Below, piece after piece: positions 1-8,859 of a DNA stretch of 64,000 bases. Source of the DNA: Chloroflexota bacterium (GTDB lineage: Bacteria; Chloroflexota; Anaerolineae; Aggregatilineales; J027). Position 1 is the first letter of the stretch; the number at the start of each line of letters is the position of its first letter. The notes under the pieces are model-generated. The model had not been told where the DNA came from. It was given only the letters and a program-made list of their open reading frames with translations, and searched no databases. Where the stretch lies: positions 310,001 through 374,000 of the forward strand of contig QMIT01000005.1 of the NCBI GenBank assembly GCA_024434115.1. The letters run 5' to 3'. The position numbers were made by a program, and so were the translations under genes.

Positions 1-1013
1 CCATCAACTAGCCACGCCGCTATCCAAAAAACCACAATCGCCAGAGCAATCACGACCCTCTCGAAAAACACCAATTGGCGATCACCTCGAATTTTCCGAA
101 GACTCTTTTCAGCCGACCTATAAATCCACGTGATAGGCCGGGTTACAACAAGTGGTGTTAAGAATGCCCATGTGAGAAACATTGTAGCTAACGATTGATT
201 AGTATTCATTCCATAAATCGAAGTATCATGATTCTTCGTTAAAGGGGCTGCAATTATAAGTAATATTAAAGTTGTTAACAAGAATATTAATAACGCTTTT
301 GTGTATCTTAATACTAAATGTCTCAGATTTAGTGCATGGCGGACAAGGGAAAGTTCCATTTTTGCCACTTCTTCCACTAGCAACCGATCTGTCGTGGCGG
401 TCAACCCAAAAGCGGTATAGGCATATTCGATTTCTTCACGCTTTTCATCATCATCATCCGGGAGAAATTCTCTTTTTGGCTTTGGAATTATACGCCCGTT
501 GGTTTCATTAAAGATCGCTCTATAGTAACTTCTATCTTTGTCGTCACGCGGGACGATGAATCGAAGCATATCGGTACCTTGTTGAGCAGCTATAACTTCT
601 CTTTTTGCTTCCTCAGATTCGTCACGAGAAAATGTGATTCCTGATAAAATGAATCGAGGATGAAAAAATGATTCACGTACTCCAGCATGATAAGCGGTGA
701 AATAAAAATTCATAATATCCTTAATAAGGAGATAAAAAGCCCAAAGGGGTACTCCCAAAGTGATGAACAACATAATTAACATTAATAGTTGCTCGGTATC
801 TGAAGTCTCTTCTATGATAAGATTGAGAATGAGAATAAAAGCATCACGCAAAAATACAGGAAATAGAAATAGCAAACCAGCCCCATTGAGAAATACCCCG
901 GCGATTCGATGCATCGTTGATAAGCGAACTTCCGCCCTCTGCAAAAATGAGCGAAATGCCGCCTTTTCCTCAGATGAAAGCTCGGATGCTAAGGTAATGT
1001 TTTCTGTGCTCAT
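1..1013 (-). CDS. Hypothetical multi-pass membrane protein, 3' end outside window
   Basis: The reverse strand is open from an ATG at 1013 to the window edge (337 residues read, no stop), starting MSTENITLASELSSEE. Hydrophobic segments lie at about residues 35-65 and 70-95, then again at about 227-250, 265-290 and after 308. They bracket a charged, acidic central domain (about 100-220) with a DDDDEKREE stretch, probably cytoplasmic. I do not recognise the family, and no catalytic motif is visible. No strong ribosome binding site precedes the ATG. The reading frame is supported by continuous sensible protein sequence; the ORFs on the opposite strand here (such as a His-rich one) are shadows. 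The C-terminus is missing because the window ends. Confidence 0.75.
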   Translation of the reverse strand, partial: MSTENITLASELSSEEKAAFRSFLQRAEVRLSTMHRIAGVFLNGAGLLFLFPVFLRDAFILILNLIIEETSDTEQLLMLIMLFITLGVPLWAFYLLIKDIMNFYFTAYHAGVRESFFHPRFILSGITFSRDESEEAKREVIAAQQGTDMLRFIVPRDDKDRSYYRAIFNETNGRIIPKPKREFLPDDDDEKREEIEYAYTAFGLTATTDRLLVEEVAKMELSLVRHALNLRHLVLRYTKALLIFLLTTLILLIIAAPLTKNHDTSIYGMNTNQSLATMFLTWAFLTPLVVTRPITWIYRSAEKSLRKIRGDRQLVFFERVVIALAIVVFWIAAWLVD

Positions 1014-1126
1014 AAAAAATCCCAAGTACGTTATCTTAGAAATTAGAACAAAAGGAAATATTATATTCTATTTTAAAATGAAAATCCATTAATTCCCTAA
1101 AAGAGGAAATAACATATATGTCGAGA

Positions 1127-1915
1127 TTATTCTGCCAAGATGCTGCATGTCCCGCCGACGGAATAGAGGGGGAGTTCTTCTTCACTTAGTCGAATATTGA
1201 CGGTATCAACACCACTGACGTTATAAATGAGGGATTCGATGACCGTCGCCGCTTGACTATAGGCTTTGTTGACGAGGTTGGCGTAATCATAGGACACGAT
1301 GCGGTCTTGGGCCTTGCGCACGAGTTCCTCCTCCAATCCGCGACACCCCGGCCAATCGCCCAACCCCGGCCCGCGTGAACAATTCCGATCATAAAACTCG
1401 GATTTTTCCAGATTGATGATGCATTCCCGAACTTGGGCCTGTGGAATCGTGATCGTAACGGTTGAACCCTCAATCTGGATGTCGTCCAGCGTGACCAACG
1501 TCAAATCTACGCCCGCCGTCACATCAAAATAGGCTTTGTACTTCAACGAGATGCCTCCCGGCACAACACCACGATCCCCATCGGCAAACAGTTCGGGGAA
1601 CACCACTTGTTCACGGGCGGTTTCTAGCCATGCCTGCCGCTGAATTGGGCCAAAAATCGCTTGCGGTGGGATGGGTGTGGGGGTCAGGGTTGGAGTCGGG
1701 GTGGGGGTAAACGTGCCCGTCGGGGGCAGCGATGGCACACCCAATGGCATCCGCGACGGGGTGGCGGGTGTAATCAACGATTCACGACTGGGATCGTCAT
1801 CACCATCCATCGCAAACAGCAAATAGCCGATGATGCCGACCCCAATCAGCATCAACCCGACCAAGATGCCTAAACTACAGGATAGAAAAAAGGTAGGATA
1901 GCGGCGGTGTTCCAA
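1127..1915 (-). CDS. DUF4230 domain protein with N-terminal anchor and Thr-Pro linker
   Basis: The 262-residue product has one N-terminal membrane segment (about residues 9-35), then a low-complexity linker with TPTPTPTLTPTP (about 68-82), then a domain from about residue 90 to the end that fits DUF4230. The domain shows the 'aGVDLTLVTLDDI' strand, the 'VTITIPQAQV' strand and a helical 'A...A...IESLIYNVSGVDTVNI' end typical of the family. Function is unknown; the layout suggests a surface domain held off the membrane by a spacer. The start is a TTG at 1915 preceded by GAGG seven bases upstream; an in-frame stop lies just before it. It begins 18 bp after the epimerase gene ends, so the two are probably co-transcribed. 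Confidence 0.75.
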   Translation of the reverse strand: MEHRRYPTFFLSCSLGILVGLMLIGVGIIGYLLFAMDGDDDPSRESLITPATPSRMPLGVPSLPPTGTFTPTPTPTLTPTPIPPQAIFGPIQRQAWLETAREQVVFPELFADGDRGVVPGGISLKYKAYFDVTAGVDLTLVTLDDIQIEGSTVTITIPQAQVRECIINLEKSEFYDRNCSRGPGLGDWPGCRGLEEELVRKAQDRIVSYDYANLVNKAYSQAATVIESLIYNVSGVDTVNIRLSEEELPLYSVGGTCSILAE

Positions 1916-1933
1916 TGGGCTACCTCATCATCA

Positions 1934-2998
1934 CTACGAAGTTTGGCGCAGGCGCTCCACCCACCCGCGATAGATTTCCTCAAAAATCATCGGCAGGGTT
2001 TTGGTGATGTCCCAATTTGGGTAATGGGCTTTCATTTTGCCCAAATCGGAGATGTAACAAATATGATCGCCTTCGCGGTTTTTATCTACATACTCATAAC
2101 GCATTGCCTGCCCGCTGAGTTGCGCGGCGAGATCAAATGCTTCCAAAATCGAGACCGAGTTGCCTCGTCCGCCTCCCAAATTATACACTTCGCCGGGGCG
2201 GGGAGTGGCATAAAACGCCTCAATAAACGTGGCGACATCGTGGGCATGGATGTTGTCGCGTACCTGCTTGCCCTTATAACCAAAAATATTATAGTGACCA
2301 CCCGCCACATTGACCTTGATGAGATAACTCAAAAAGCCATGTAACTCCACACCGGAATGATTCGGCCCGGTCAAACACCCCCCACGCAAACAGCACGTTT
2401 TTAGGCCAAAGTAGCGCCCATATTCCTGCACCATCACATCGGCGGACACCTTCGACACGCCAAAAATGGAATGCTTGGACTGGTCAATCCGCATATCCTC
2501 GCGCACCCCATTGTAATCGGCGGGGTCGGCGTAATCCCAACGGGTCGCCAATTCGTTCAGGGCCAGTTCATTGGGTGCGTCGCCATAGACCTTGTTGGTG
2601 GACATATGTACAAATACGGCGTCGGGCGCATGACGATGGGTGGCTTCCAACAAATTGAGTGTGCCCACCGCGTTCACATCAAAATCATCAAAGGGGCGGG
2701 TGGCGGCCAGATCGTGGCTGGGTTGGGCGGCGGCATGAACGATTAAATCTGGCTGCAAATCTTGGATACACTGTTCGATGGCAGGCCGATTGCGAATATC
2801 CAGTTCGTGATGTTGAAAATGGCGACAGGTGGCTTCCAAGCGGCGCTGATTCCAACGGGTATCACCCGCTGGCCCAAAAAAATCAGCCCGCATGTTGTTG
2901 TCTATACCATGTATGGTCCAGCCGAGGGCATCAAAATGGGTGACGACTTCTGAACCGATGAGACCGCTGGAGCCGGTCACGAGAATTTTCTTAGCCAA
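1934..2998 (-). CDS. NAD-dependent epimerase/dehydratase, CDP-paratose 2-epimerase-like
   Basis: This 354-residue extended short-chain dehydrogenase has the nucleotide-binding GSSGLIG (residues about 8-14), the HAAAQPSHD loop and STNKVYG. The C-terminal signature ([25 protein letters not shown] as separate blocks: [17 protein letters not shown]) matches the CDP-paratose/CDP-tyvelose 2-epimerase group. Such enzymes invert C2 of a CDP-dideoxyhexose in surface polysaccharide synthesis. At the usual YxxxK position the sequence is SIFGVSK, so Phe replaces the catalytic Tyr. I recall this variant from a subgroup of bacterial homologues, so the substrate may differ. Start is TTG at 2998 with AGGGAA about nine bases upstream. 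No other sugar-nucleotide genes lie beside it, so the pathway is not defined here. Confidence 0.78.
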   Translation of the reverse strand: MAKKILVTGSSGLIGSEVVTHFDALGWTIHGIDNNMRADFFGPAGDTRWNQRRLEATCRHFQHHELDIRNRPAIEQCIQDLQPDLIVHAAAQPSHDLAATRPFDDFDVNAVGTLNLLEATHRHAPDAVFVHMSTNKVYGDAPNELALNELATRWDYADPADYNGVREDMRIDQSKHSIFGVSKVSADVMVQEYGRYFGLKTCCLRGGCLTGPNHSGVELHGFLSYLIKVNVAGGHYNIFGYKGKQVRDNIHAHDVATFIEAFYATPRPGEVYNLGGGRGNSVSILEAFDLAAQLSGQAMRYEYVDKNREGDHICYISDLGKMKAHYPNWDITKTLPMIFEEIYRGWVERLRQTS

Positions 2999-3008
2999 TA
3001 GCGTTTCC

Positions 3009-3312
3009 CTATGCGTGGGTTGTAAATATGTCGCAGGCGAGTGTAGCGTAAAAAGGGGCAGATTTTAATAGGGAATTGTCGGGTGGATCTTCACAAAATA
3101 AACCTAACCAAATTGTGTAAATTCTGTCTACGACCACCTCTAAGAAATGACGCAAATTTCGCTCAAAAGGCCATGATAGCGACATGCTTGCATTGTTAGA
3201 AAATTCTGTCAGCACCAACGCTAATCTGTCGCTAAACTAAAGGGAGGGGAAAGAGGTGGTTACAAAAAACCTTGTATTTTAAGTTTTACTCAATAATTCG
3301 GAGGGAACTCCA
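3009..3312. other. Divergent intergenic region
   Basis: This gap of about 300 bp separates the leftward epimerase gene from the rightward beta-helix gene and must hold both promoters. I see AT-rich stretches and purine runs near 3240-3260, but no repeat, hairpin or convincing ORF. The ribosome binding site of the next gene (GGAGGGAA) is at its right end. Confidence 0.4.
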
Positions 3313-6150
3313 ATGGCTTTTTTTCATATCCGTAAGGCATTTGCCCTACTGCTCGTTCTTAGTCTTATCGCAGGTTTTATCGCCCCCACGTTTTCGCACT
3401 CCACACGTACCGCACTGGCAGCGCCGCCGATCTCGGCCCCCAAAGCGCCGCCAAACCCACCCGTTTATCCGAGCAACTGCGGCGGAAGTTTTGCCCATGT
3501 CTATAACGTTGGGACGGGTCAGCCGTATGCCTCGATAGGGGCTGTACCATTTAGCAGCCTGCAACCCAGTTCGATTGTGCGCATCCATTACCGCGCCACC
3601 CCCTACTATGAAAAAGTGTTTGTGAATACGATTGCGACAGCCAACCAGCCCGTGTGTATTGTGGGTGTGCCGGGGCCAAATGGCGAACTGCCGATTATTG
3701 ATGGGCAGAACGCTACCACTAGCGCCAACATGGAAACGCATTATGACGGCAGCCAACAGCGCGGACTGTTCACGATCATCGGGGCAGACGATGGCCTGCT
3801 GCCCGCCTACATTTACGTGGAAGGGTTGCACTTCCGCAATGCCTATCAGGATTACACCTTCACCGCCAAAAATGGCACGGTGCGAAGTTATGCCACCAAT
3901 GCGGCGGCGGTTTATGTGCAGCGCGGCGAACACATCCGCATTACGGGGTGTATCATCAGTGGGTCGGGTAATGGCCTATTTGCCGCTACCGACGACGCTG
4001 GCAACATCACCCGCGACCTGACTCTCGAATACAGCTATGTTTATGGCAATGGGGTAGTGGGGCGTGACCGCGAACACAACACCTATACCGAATCCATCGG
4101 CATGGTCTATCAATACAACTACTTTTCGGCGTTGCGACCCGACTCGATGGGGGCGAATATCAAAGACCGCTCATCGGGAACGATTGTTCGCTATAACTGG
4201 GTGGACGGCGGCGCGATTGTGGTGGATTTGGTTGAATCAGAATACGGCCACCCCGTCCTCAGCCAGCAGCCGAATTATCATCAAGCATGGGTCTATGGCA
4301 ACGTGCTGATTAATCGCCCCACCTCATCGGCCAATGGACGCAGCACGGTACATTTTGGCGGCGACAACGGCGGCGATACCCCCATCCCCGGCACGCAGCC
4401 TTGCGGTTGGGATAGTGGGCAAGACCCTACCGACTGTTATCGCAAAGGGCCACTGTATTTCTTTAACAACACCGTCATTTTGCATGTGTCGTCCGGTCAT
4501 AAAACCGTACTCCGGCTGCAAACGGATGAGCAGTACGCCACCGCCTATAACAATATCGTGCATGTGGTCGGTACGGGCTATAACATCAGCTATATGAGTT
4601 ATCGGGGACAGTTGAATCTCGGCCTCAATATTGTCAATCGCAACAGCAGCCCCCTCACCGATTTTCACCTCAACCAGCCCGGCCCGGCGTCAACGGTGGT
4701 CGGCCATACGAATGTCACGGTCTTCACTAATCCGACCCAAACGGGTTTCGTCAACGCCAATGCCGAAAATTTCTATTTGCTGCCGACTTCACCCGCCATC
4801 AACAACGGCACACCAATCCTCAGCCCCAGCCTGCCCGTGACGAATGAATATCACGCCACACTGGGGGCACGGGTGCGCAATAATGATGGGGCACTGGATA
4901 TGGGGGCGTTTGAATATACCCCCTCGCTGGCAATGGATACCCTAGCCGTATTTAATCCAAATACGGAAGCCGCCAGTCTCATCAACACGCTCCAAGATAG
5001 CCCGCCCCCCTCCGCCAATTTGAATTTTTCACCGACACCGCCCGCTGCTGTTGTCAATGGACAGTGGGTGATGGGCGACTGGGACGGTAATGGGCAAAAA
5101 TCCCCGGGGGTTTATGCACCGAATGGCGTGTTCTATTTCACCAATGTGGTTGGCTCGACGACCAGTTGGAATGCCATTTGGTTTGGGCTGTTTAATAAAC
5201 CTGCGGTAGTGGGGCGATTTAATGCTGGCATCAATCGTGACTGTTTTGGTGTCGTGGACAATGCCAACTTCCCACCCTATGGTATGGCGTTTGCGCTGTA
5301 TTTCACCTGCGACAATGTAGGCGGCAACCCTCCCAAGACGTTCCAGTGGCTCAGTGTGCTGCTGCCCGATAATCAAGGTTTTAGCGGGGTGTTCCAATTC
5401 ACTTCGGGCGATTTTGACGGCAATGGGGTGGATTCGATTGCCGTTCGGCGGGGGCCGTTCATCGCATGGACAAATGTCCCACCGACGACATTGGAATCAG
5501 CCTTTAGTTTGGCCCAGTATATCGGCGCTCCCTCGTCGGTAGATTATGGGGTGGTGTTGAGCGGCGACTGGGATGGCAATGGCCTCGACAGTTTTGGCCT
5601 CTTCTATCAAGATGGAGCGTTCTATCGTCGCAACGACCTTGAATGGAATACTGGCCGCTATCTCTTGCAGCGGGTGGGTGTCCCGATTGGCACTCCGACC
5701 AACGCGGTCAGTTGGCGAGGGTATACAGGCGGCACAGGCGGCAGCAGTGGTGGCGAGGCTGGCGCTGATAGCCCATCCACCCAAACACCGCTCGGCTTAG
5801 TGGGTCATATCGAGGCCGAAAGCACGGATGTCATCAAGCAGGGTAGTTGGACAACCCAATCCGCACCAACCGCCAGCGCTGGACACTATGTCTTTAGCAG
5901 CGACCTGTCCGGTGCATTGACCCTGCAATTTGAGGGCACATCCGTCGAAATTGCCTATCTTGAAGGGCCAGCCTTTGGCTCATTCACCGTGTTGGTTGAC
6001 GATGTGGCGGTACGTACCGTGATCGCCACGAATTCGACGGCAAGCCATGCCAGCACCGTTGTCAATTACCTGACTGATGAAGTCCACACCCTCCAAATTG
6101 TGCCGATTGACGGCATCACAGCGGTGGATGCGTTTGAGGTAGCAGAGTAA
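3313..6150 (+). CDS. Large secreted parallel beta-helix protein with FG-GAP-like repeats and C-terminal carbohydrate-binding-like domain
   Basis: The 945-residue protein starts with a signal peptide (residues about 1-37, ending in ALAAPP). Residues about 60-530 form a right-handed beta-helix region, with recurring short strands such as 'IYVEGLHFRNA', 'IRITGCIIS' and 'LEYSYVYGNG', as in polysaccharide lyases and pectin-binding proteins. Three Ca-binding-type repeats of form GDxDGNG follow near residues 588, 698 and 751 (VCBS/FG-GAP-like). The last 110 residues form a jelly-roll-like domain starting GHIEAES. It probably binds or cleaves an extracellular polysaccharide; no catalytic residues can be assigned. 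The ATG follows GGAGGGAA with good spacing. It is monocistronic and ends at a strong terminator. Confidence 0.8.
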   Translation: MAFFHIRKAFALLLVLSLIAGFIAPTFSHSTRTALAAPPISAPKAPPNPPVYPSNCGGSFAHVYNVGTGQPYASIGAVPFSSLQPSSIVRIHYRATPYYEKVFVNTIATANQPVCIVGVPGPNGELPIIDGQNATTSANMETHYDGSQQRGLFTIIGADDGLLPAYIYVEGLHFRNAYQDYTFTAKNGTVRSYATNAAAVYVQRGEHIRITGCIISGSGNGLFAATDDAGNITRDLTLEYSYVYGNGVVGRDREHNTYTESIGMVYQYNYFSALRPDSMGANIKDRSSGTIVRYNWVDGGAIVVDLVESEYGHPVLSQQPNYHQAWVYGNVLINRPTSSANGRSTVHFGGDNGGDTPIPGTQPCGWDSGQDPTDCYRKGPLYFFNNTVILHVSSGHKTVLRLQTDEQYATAYNNIVHVVGTGYNISYMSYRGQLNLGLNIVNRNSSPLTDFHLNQPGPASTVVGHTNVTVFTNPTQTGFVNANAENFYLLPTSPAINNGTPILSPSLPVTNEYHATLGARVRNNDGALDMGAFEYTPSLAMDTLAVFNPNTEAASLINTLQDSPPPSANLNFSPTPPAAVVNGQWVMGDWDGNGQKSPGVYAPNGVFYFTNVVGSTTSWNAIWFGLFNKPAVVGRFNAGINRDCFGVVDNANFPPYGMAFALYFTCDNVGGNPPKTFQWLSVLLPDNQGFSGVFQFTSGDFDGNGVDSIAVRRGPFIAWTNVPPTTLESAFSLAQYIGAPSSVDYGVVLSGDWDGNGLDSFGLFYQDGAFYRRNDLEWNTGRYLLQRVGVPIGTPTNAVSWRGYTGGTGGSSGGEAGADSPSTQTPLGLVGHIEAESTDVIKQGSWTTQSAPTASAGHYVFSSDLSGALTLQFEGTSVEIAYLEGPAFGSFTVLVDDVAVRTVIATNSTASHASTVVNYLTDEVHTLQIVPIDGITAVDAFEVAE

Positions 6151-6172
6151 AACACCGCGACATTCACATAAG

Positions 6173-6204
6173 CCCCTCTTGGTTTTGAGAGGGGTTTTTG
6201 TTTT
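6173..6204 (+). terminator. Rho-independent terminator of the beta-helix gene
   Basis: CCCCTCT (6173-6179) pairs with AGAGGGG (6188-6194) over an 8-base loop. The run TTTTTGTTTT follows directly. It lies 22 bp after the stop codon of the beta-helix gene and just before the end of the convergent cupin gene. Confidence 0.88.
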
Positions 6205-6212
6205 AATTGGCC

Positions 6213-6584
6213 TTAATCGCCTGTCGGCTTGATTCCGGCGTTTTCGACCATCAAAATTACGCTGCGAATGGGAGCGCGGGTTTTGTGCATCACTCCTTTG
6301 GGTACAGTGAATCCCTGACGTGGGCCTAGTTCCACCGTGCGGCCTTCAAGGTCAATAATAAACTGCCCCTCGATCACATAGAAAAATTCATCGTCGTCAT
6401 CGTGTTTGTGCCAATGAAATTCACCTTGCATGATGCCAAGTCGCACCACGCTGTTGTTCACTTGGGTCAATGTTTGGTTGTACCACTGGTCAGTACAGGC
6501 CTCAACCAACGCCTGCACGTCAATCAGTTCCAATGGCGGAAAGAGGGTATTGAGGTGGATGGAATAGGGGGATTCATTCGACAT
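6213..6584 (-). CDS. Cupin domain protein
   Basis: This is a single small cupin barrel of 123 residues. Motif 1 is read as HWHKHDDDDEFFYVIEG, with His-x-His and the Glu of the metal site (about residues 57-69), and motif 2 as PKGVMHKTRAP with the fourth ligand His near residue 99. This is the cupin_2 fold used for binding small molecules or metal in enzymes and sensors. The substrate cannot be told from sequence. The ATG at 6584 is preceded by GGAGG at good spacing. It lies 26 bp downstream of the DUF3052 gene on the same strand, so the two are probably one transcription unit. Confidence 0.82.
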   Translation of the reverse strand: MSNESPYSIHLNTLFPPLELIDVQALVEACTDQWYNQTLTQVNNSVVRLGIMQGEFHWHKHDDDDEFFYVIEGQFIIDLEGRTVELGPRQGFTVPKGVMHKTRAPIRSVILMVENAGIKPTGD

Positions 6585-6610
6585 GATGTGCCTCCGATGT
6601 TTAAGGTAAT

Positions 6611-7024
6611 CTAATCTTTAGACTGGCGTTTGACTTTTTCAGAGGGTCGAAAACGTAACCCTGACCAAGTGTCATCAATCGAAATCGCGGCGACAATCTC
6701 TAGCCCCTTCGCGTTGACCGCCTCCCAGCCAATATCGCGGGTAATGTCCGTTTTGATTTTGCTCGATTTTTTGGGGTAGGTCATCCAAAGCAGGCCATCA
6801 TGCTTGAGGGTGTCTATGGCAATCGGCGCAAGGGTGTCCACGTCGGCTTTATTCCATACAAACACCTGTACCAGATCATAGCTGCTGCCATCGGGTTCGG
6901 TGGTGAGGGTGGTATCGGGTGGCAGTTCACCTAATGTATTCAAATAGCCGTCGGGGGCATTGAGAATCAAACATTTGTGACCCGCTTTGATACCAAGTCG
7001 TTGTATCAGTGGTCGTTCGCTCAT
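6611..7024 (-). CDS. DUF3052 family protein
   Basis: The 137-residue protein matches the DUF3052 pattern closely: PLxQxLGIKxG at the N-terminus, LILNAPDGYL, a central 'YDLVQVFVWNKADVD', then GLLWMTYPKKSSKIKTDI and a C-terminal WSGLRFRP. The family is small, soluble and widespread in bacteria, resembles part of a methyltransferase-like Rossmann fold, and has no known reaction. Start ATG at 7024. It is divergent from the restriction control gene, with about 120 bp between them carrying the C-boxes, and lies upstream of the cupin gene on the same strand. Confidence 0.82.
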   Translation of the reverse strand: MSERPLIQRLGIKAGHKCLILNAPDGYLNTLGELPPDTTLTTEPDGSSYDLVQVFVWNKADVDTLAPIAIDTLKHDGLLWMTYPKKSSKIKTDITRDIGWEAVNAKGLEIVAAISIDDTWSGLRFRPSEKVKRQSKD

Positions 7025-7100
7025 CGAAAACTCTCCATATCCATTGCATCTGCCTCCAAGATACCACGCGGCGGCGTAGGGCGCACATAACCCAAATGAT

Positions 7101-7124
7101 ACTTATAGTATGTAGACTTAAAGT
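7101..7124 (+). promoter_or_regulatory. Double C-box operator of the restriction control gene
   Basis: Two near-identical 9-mers, ACTTATAGT (7101-7109) and ACTTAAAGT (7116-7124), lie 15 bp apart, as in operators of restriction controller (C) proteins. The downstream box overlaps a plausible -35 (TAGACT, 7113-7118) with TTAGAT (7135-7140) as -10. This predicts transcription starting at about 7147, essentially at the ATG (7148), so the C message may be leaderless. The distal box would activate and the proximal box would repress. Confidence 0.75.
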
Positions 7125-7147
7125 CATCATTTTTTTAGATTTTGACC

Positions 7148-7375
7148 ATGAATACAGAGCCTATCCTTCGGCAATTTGGCAACAATGTACGCTACTGGCG
7201 GAAGATGCGGGGTTTCTCTCAAGAGGAATTAGCCGAAAAATGTGGCCTGCATCGTACCTACATAGGGGGCATTGAACGCGGCGAACGCAACGTAGCTCTT
7301 GTCAATATTGTAAAACTTTCAACCGCGCTTGATGTCTCAGTCAGCAACCTCATTGAAAGAGTAGATACCAGATGA
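7148..7375 (+). CDS. Restriction-modification controller (C) protein, XRE-type HTH
   Basis: The 75-residue protein is essentially one helix-turn-helix domain of the XRE/Cro type: FGNNVRYWRKMRGFSQEELAEKCGLHRTYIGGIERGERN. Its size and sequence match controller proteins of type II restriction systems (C.PvuII, C.AhdI, C.Esp1396I types). These are dimers that time expression of endonuclease after methyltransferase when the system enters a new host. A TTG two codons upstream is possible, but ATG 7148 is preferred; no ribosome binding site is visible, which fits a leaderless message. Its stop overlaps the endonuclease start (ATGA, 7372-7375). Two C-boxes sit just upstream and one more in the methyltransferase promoter. 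Confidence 0.88.
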   Translation: MNTEPILRQFGNNVRYWRKMRGFSQEELAEKCGLHRTYIGGIERGERNVALVNIVKLSTALDVSVSNLIERVDTR

Positions 7376-7965
7376 TCTCGCCCTATGATGGCATGCCACC
7401 CTCTGCTTGGCGCGACAAGACGTTGGATCTGATTCAACAGCATCCTTTGAAAACTCAAGAGCTTTACGACGTAACCCGACAAGCATGGGAGGATATTTTT
7501 CAATCCAAAATTGGCAGTCGGGGATTCCGAATTGGAATAGAATTGTTTCCTGCCCCGCAAATTATGGGCTTCTTTTTGCATGAGCTTATCGCATTAGAAT
7601 TCCAATCCCGCTATCCTAATGTATGGCGGCGCGACCAGCAGAGCGGGGAAAAAGACATGGTGTATATACCTGATGAGGTGTTCTCAATCGAAATCAAAAC
7701 CTCATCCAGTGCCAAGAATATTTATGGCAATCGTAGCTATACCCAAATGGCCTCTACAAGCAAAAAAAGCAAGTCCGGCTATTATCTGGCAGTCAATTTT
7801 GAAAAATTCTCACCCCAATTGACCCGACCCCAACTGACAAGAGTACGCTTTGGATGGCTAGACCACAGTGATTGGGTAGGTCAGTCGGCTGCGACAGGCC
7901 AACAAGCACGCCTTAGCCCAGAGGTTGAACGATACAAGCTGATTGAGTTACCCCTCAGCGAATAA
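7372..7965 (+). CDS. Type II restriction endonuclease, ScaI family
   Basis: The 197-residue protein resembles the ScaI restriction endonuclease family, including IGSRGFRIGIELFPAPQIMGFFLHELI, NRSYTQ and GQQARLSPEVERYKL blocks. The PD-(D/E)xK nuclease core is seen as EKDMVYIP followed by FSIEIKTSS (about residues 84-108), giving Asp, Glu and Lys of the Mg-dependent active site. By family, it should cut the blunt site AGTACT or a related hexamer; the exact specificity is inferred. It is translationally coupled to the C gene through a 4-bp overlap, and its 3' end overlaps the convergent methyltransferase gene by 18 bp. It looks intact. Confidence 0.85.
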   Translation: MISPYDGMPPSAWRDKTLDLIQQHPLKTQELYDVTRQAWEDIFQSKIGSRGFRIGIELFPAPQIMGFFLHELIALEFQSRYPNVWRRDQQSGEKDMVYIPDEVFSIEIKTSSSAKNIYGNRSYTQMASTSKKSKSGYYLAVNFEKFSPQLTRPQLTRVRFGWLDHSDWVGQSAATGQQARLSPEVERYKLIELPLSE

Positions 7966-8802
7966 TACCGGCTGATGTGGCGCGTGGGCTTGGTGGATAA
8001 CATTTTTGAGGCGTGCTGCGGTGATCGCACAGTAATCCGGCTGAATTTCAAAGCCAATCACCCGCCGTTGAAGCCGTAGGGCAACTGCCGCTGTTGTACC
8101 AGAGCCAATAAATGGGTCAAAAATCAAGTCTCCTTCATTCGAGGAGGCCAAGATTATCCGTTCAATTACTTCTTCAGGGAATTGGGCTGGATGAGGGGTG
8201 CGCTCCTTTGAAGCCCGATTTTGCCCAGAGGTGACTTTTTTGAACTGCCAGACATCACCGGGGTTTTTGCCGATTGGATTGACCTTGATTTTGCCATTTT
8301 TCTTCTGGTGGGGGTATTTCACATCGGGATCGCGTACATCATCCAAATTGAAGGTATATTGCTCTGGGTTTTTGACATACCATAGGAACTTTTCGTTGCG
8401 TGGTGAAAAGAATTTCCGGCCCGCGACACCTGCCCCATATTGCCACACGATTTCTTGGATAAGAAAAAATGGAATCCGCTGCCACAGCAAATAAGGGATA
8501 GGGATGGCTTTAGCGCGATCCGAAATCGCTAGGTAGCCGAGATTCAACCAGAATGAGCCACTGGCAGTCGAAAGACGATGGACTTCCTGAATCCAATCCT
8601 CACACCATGCTAGATATTCGTCTAAGGGACGTGTGTCTTCGTAAGCCTTGCCGATATTGTAGGGTGGACTGGTGACGGTCAAATCTATGATTTCGTTGGG
8701 CATCCGCCGCATGTAATCAAGGCAGTCACCCTGATAGATGAGGCACTGAGAATGCTGATAATAGGGTACGCCAAGCAGTTCAACAACTTCTGCTAAATCC
8801 AT
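7948..8802 (-). CDS. DNA N4-cytosine methyltransferase of the ScaI-like system
   Basis: This 284-residue beta-class amino methyltransferase has the catalytic motif IV (TSPPYNIG, about residue 45) before the AdoMet-binding motif I (FDPFIGSGTT, about residue 225). SPPY points to N4-methylcytosine, as in M.PvuII and ScaI-type systems. The enzyme would protect the sites cut by the neighbouring endonuclease. The frame is open further upstream, but ATG 8802 is chosen because AAAGGG lies seven bases before it and a near-consensus promoter covers the longer version's 5' end. It converges with the endonuclease gene. Confidence 0.88.
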   Translation of the reverse strand: MDLAEVVELLGVPYYQHSQCLIYQGDCLDYMRRMPNEIIDLTVTSPPYNIGKAYEDTRPLDEYLAWCEDWIQEVHRLSTASGSFWLNLGYLAISDRAKAIPIPYLLWQRIPFFLIQEIVWQYGAGVAGRKFFSPRNEKFLWYVKNPEQYTFNLDDVRDPDVKYPHQKKNGKIKVNPIGKNPGDVWQFKKVTSGQNRASKERTPHPAQFPEEVIERIILASSNEGDLIFDPFIGSGTTAAVALRLQRRVIGFEIQPDYCAITAARLKNVIHQAHAPHQPVLFAEG

Positions 8803-8825
8803 CCAATATCCCTTTCTTTTCATGC

Positions 8826-8859
8826 TACTTATAGTATTCAATTTGGTGTGAGATGTCAA
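8826..8859 (-). promoter_or_regulatory. Methyltransferase promoter with embedded C-box
   Basis: On the minus strand TTGACA (8859-8854) and TACTAT (8836-8831) are separated by 17 bp, a near-perfect sigma70 promoter for the methyltransferase. The 11-mer TACTTATAGTA at 8826-8836 is identical to 7100-7110 in the C gene operator and covers the -10 box. C protein bound here should repress the methyltransferase. Confidence 0.82.

Noticed and set aside
272..511. Plus-strand ORF with HHHH run
   Set aside because: It is antisense to a continuous 337-residue membrane protein frame. The His run is the complement of an Asp-rich segment.
760..1092. Plus-strand 110-codon ORF
   Set aside because: Shadow of the minus-strand membrane protein; composition is basic and Ser/Lys rich without a family match.
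1680..1712. GGGGTGTGGGGGTCAGG-type simple repeat
   Set aside because: It is the coding of the Thr-Pro linker of the DUF4230 protein, not a separate repeat.
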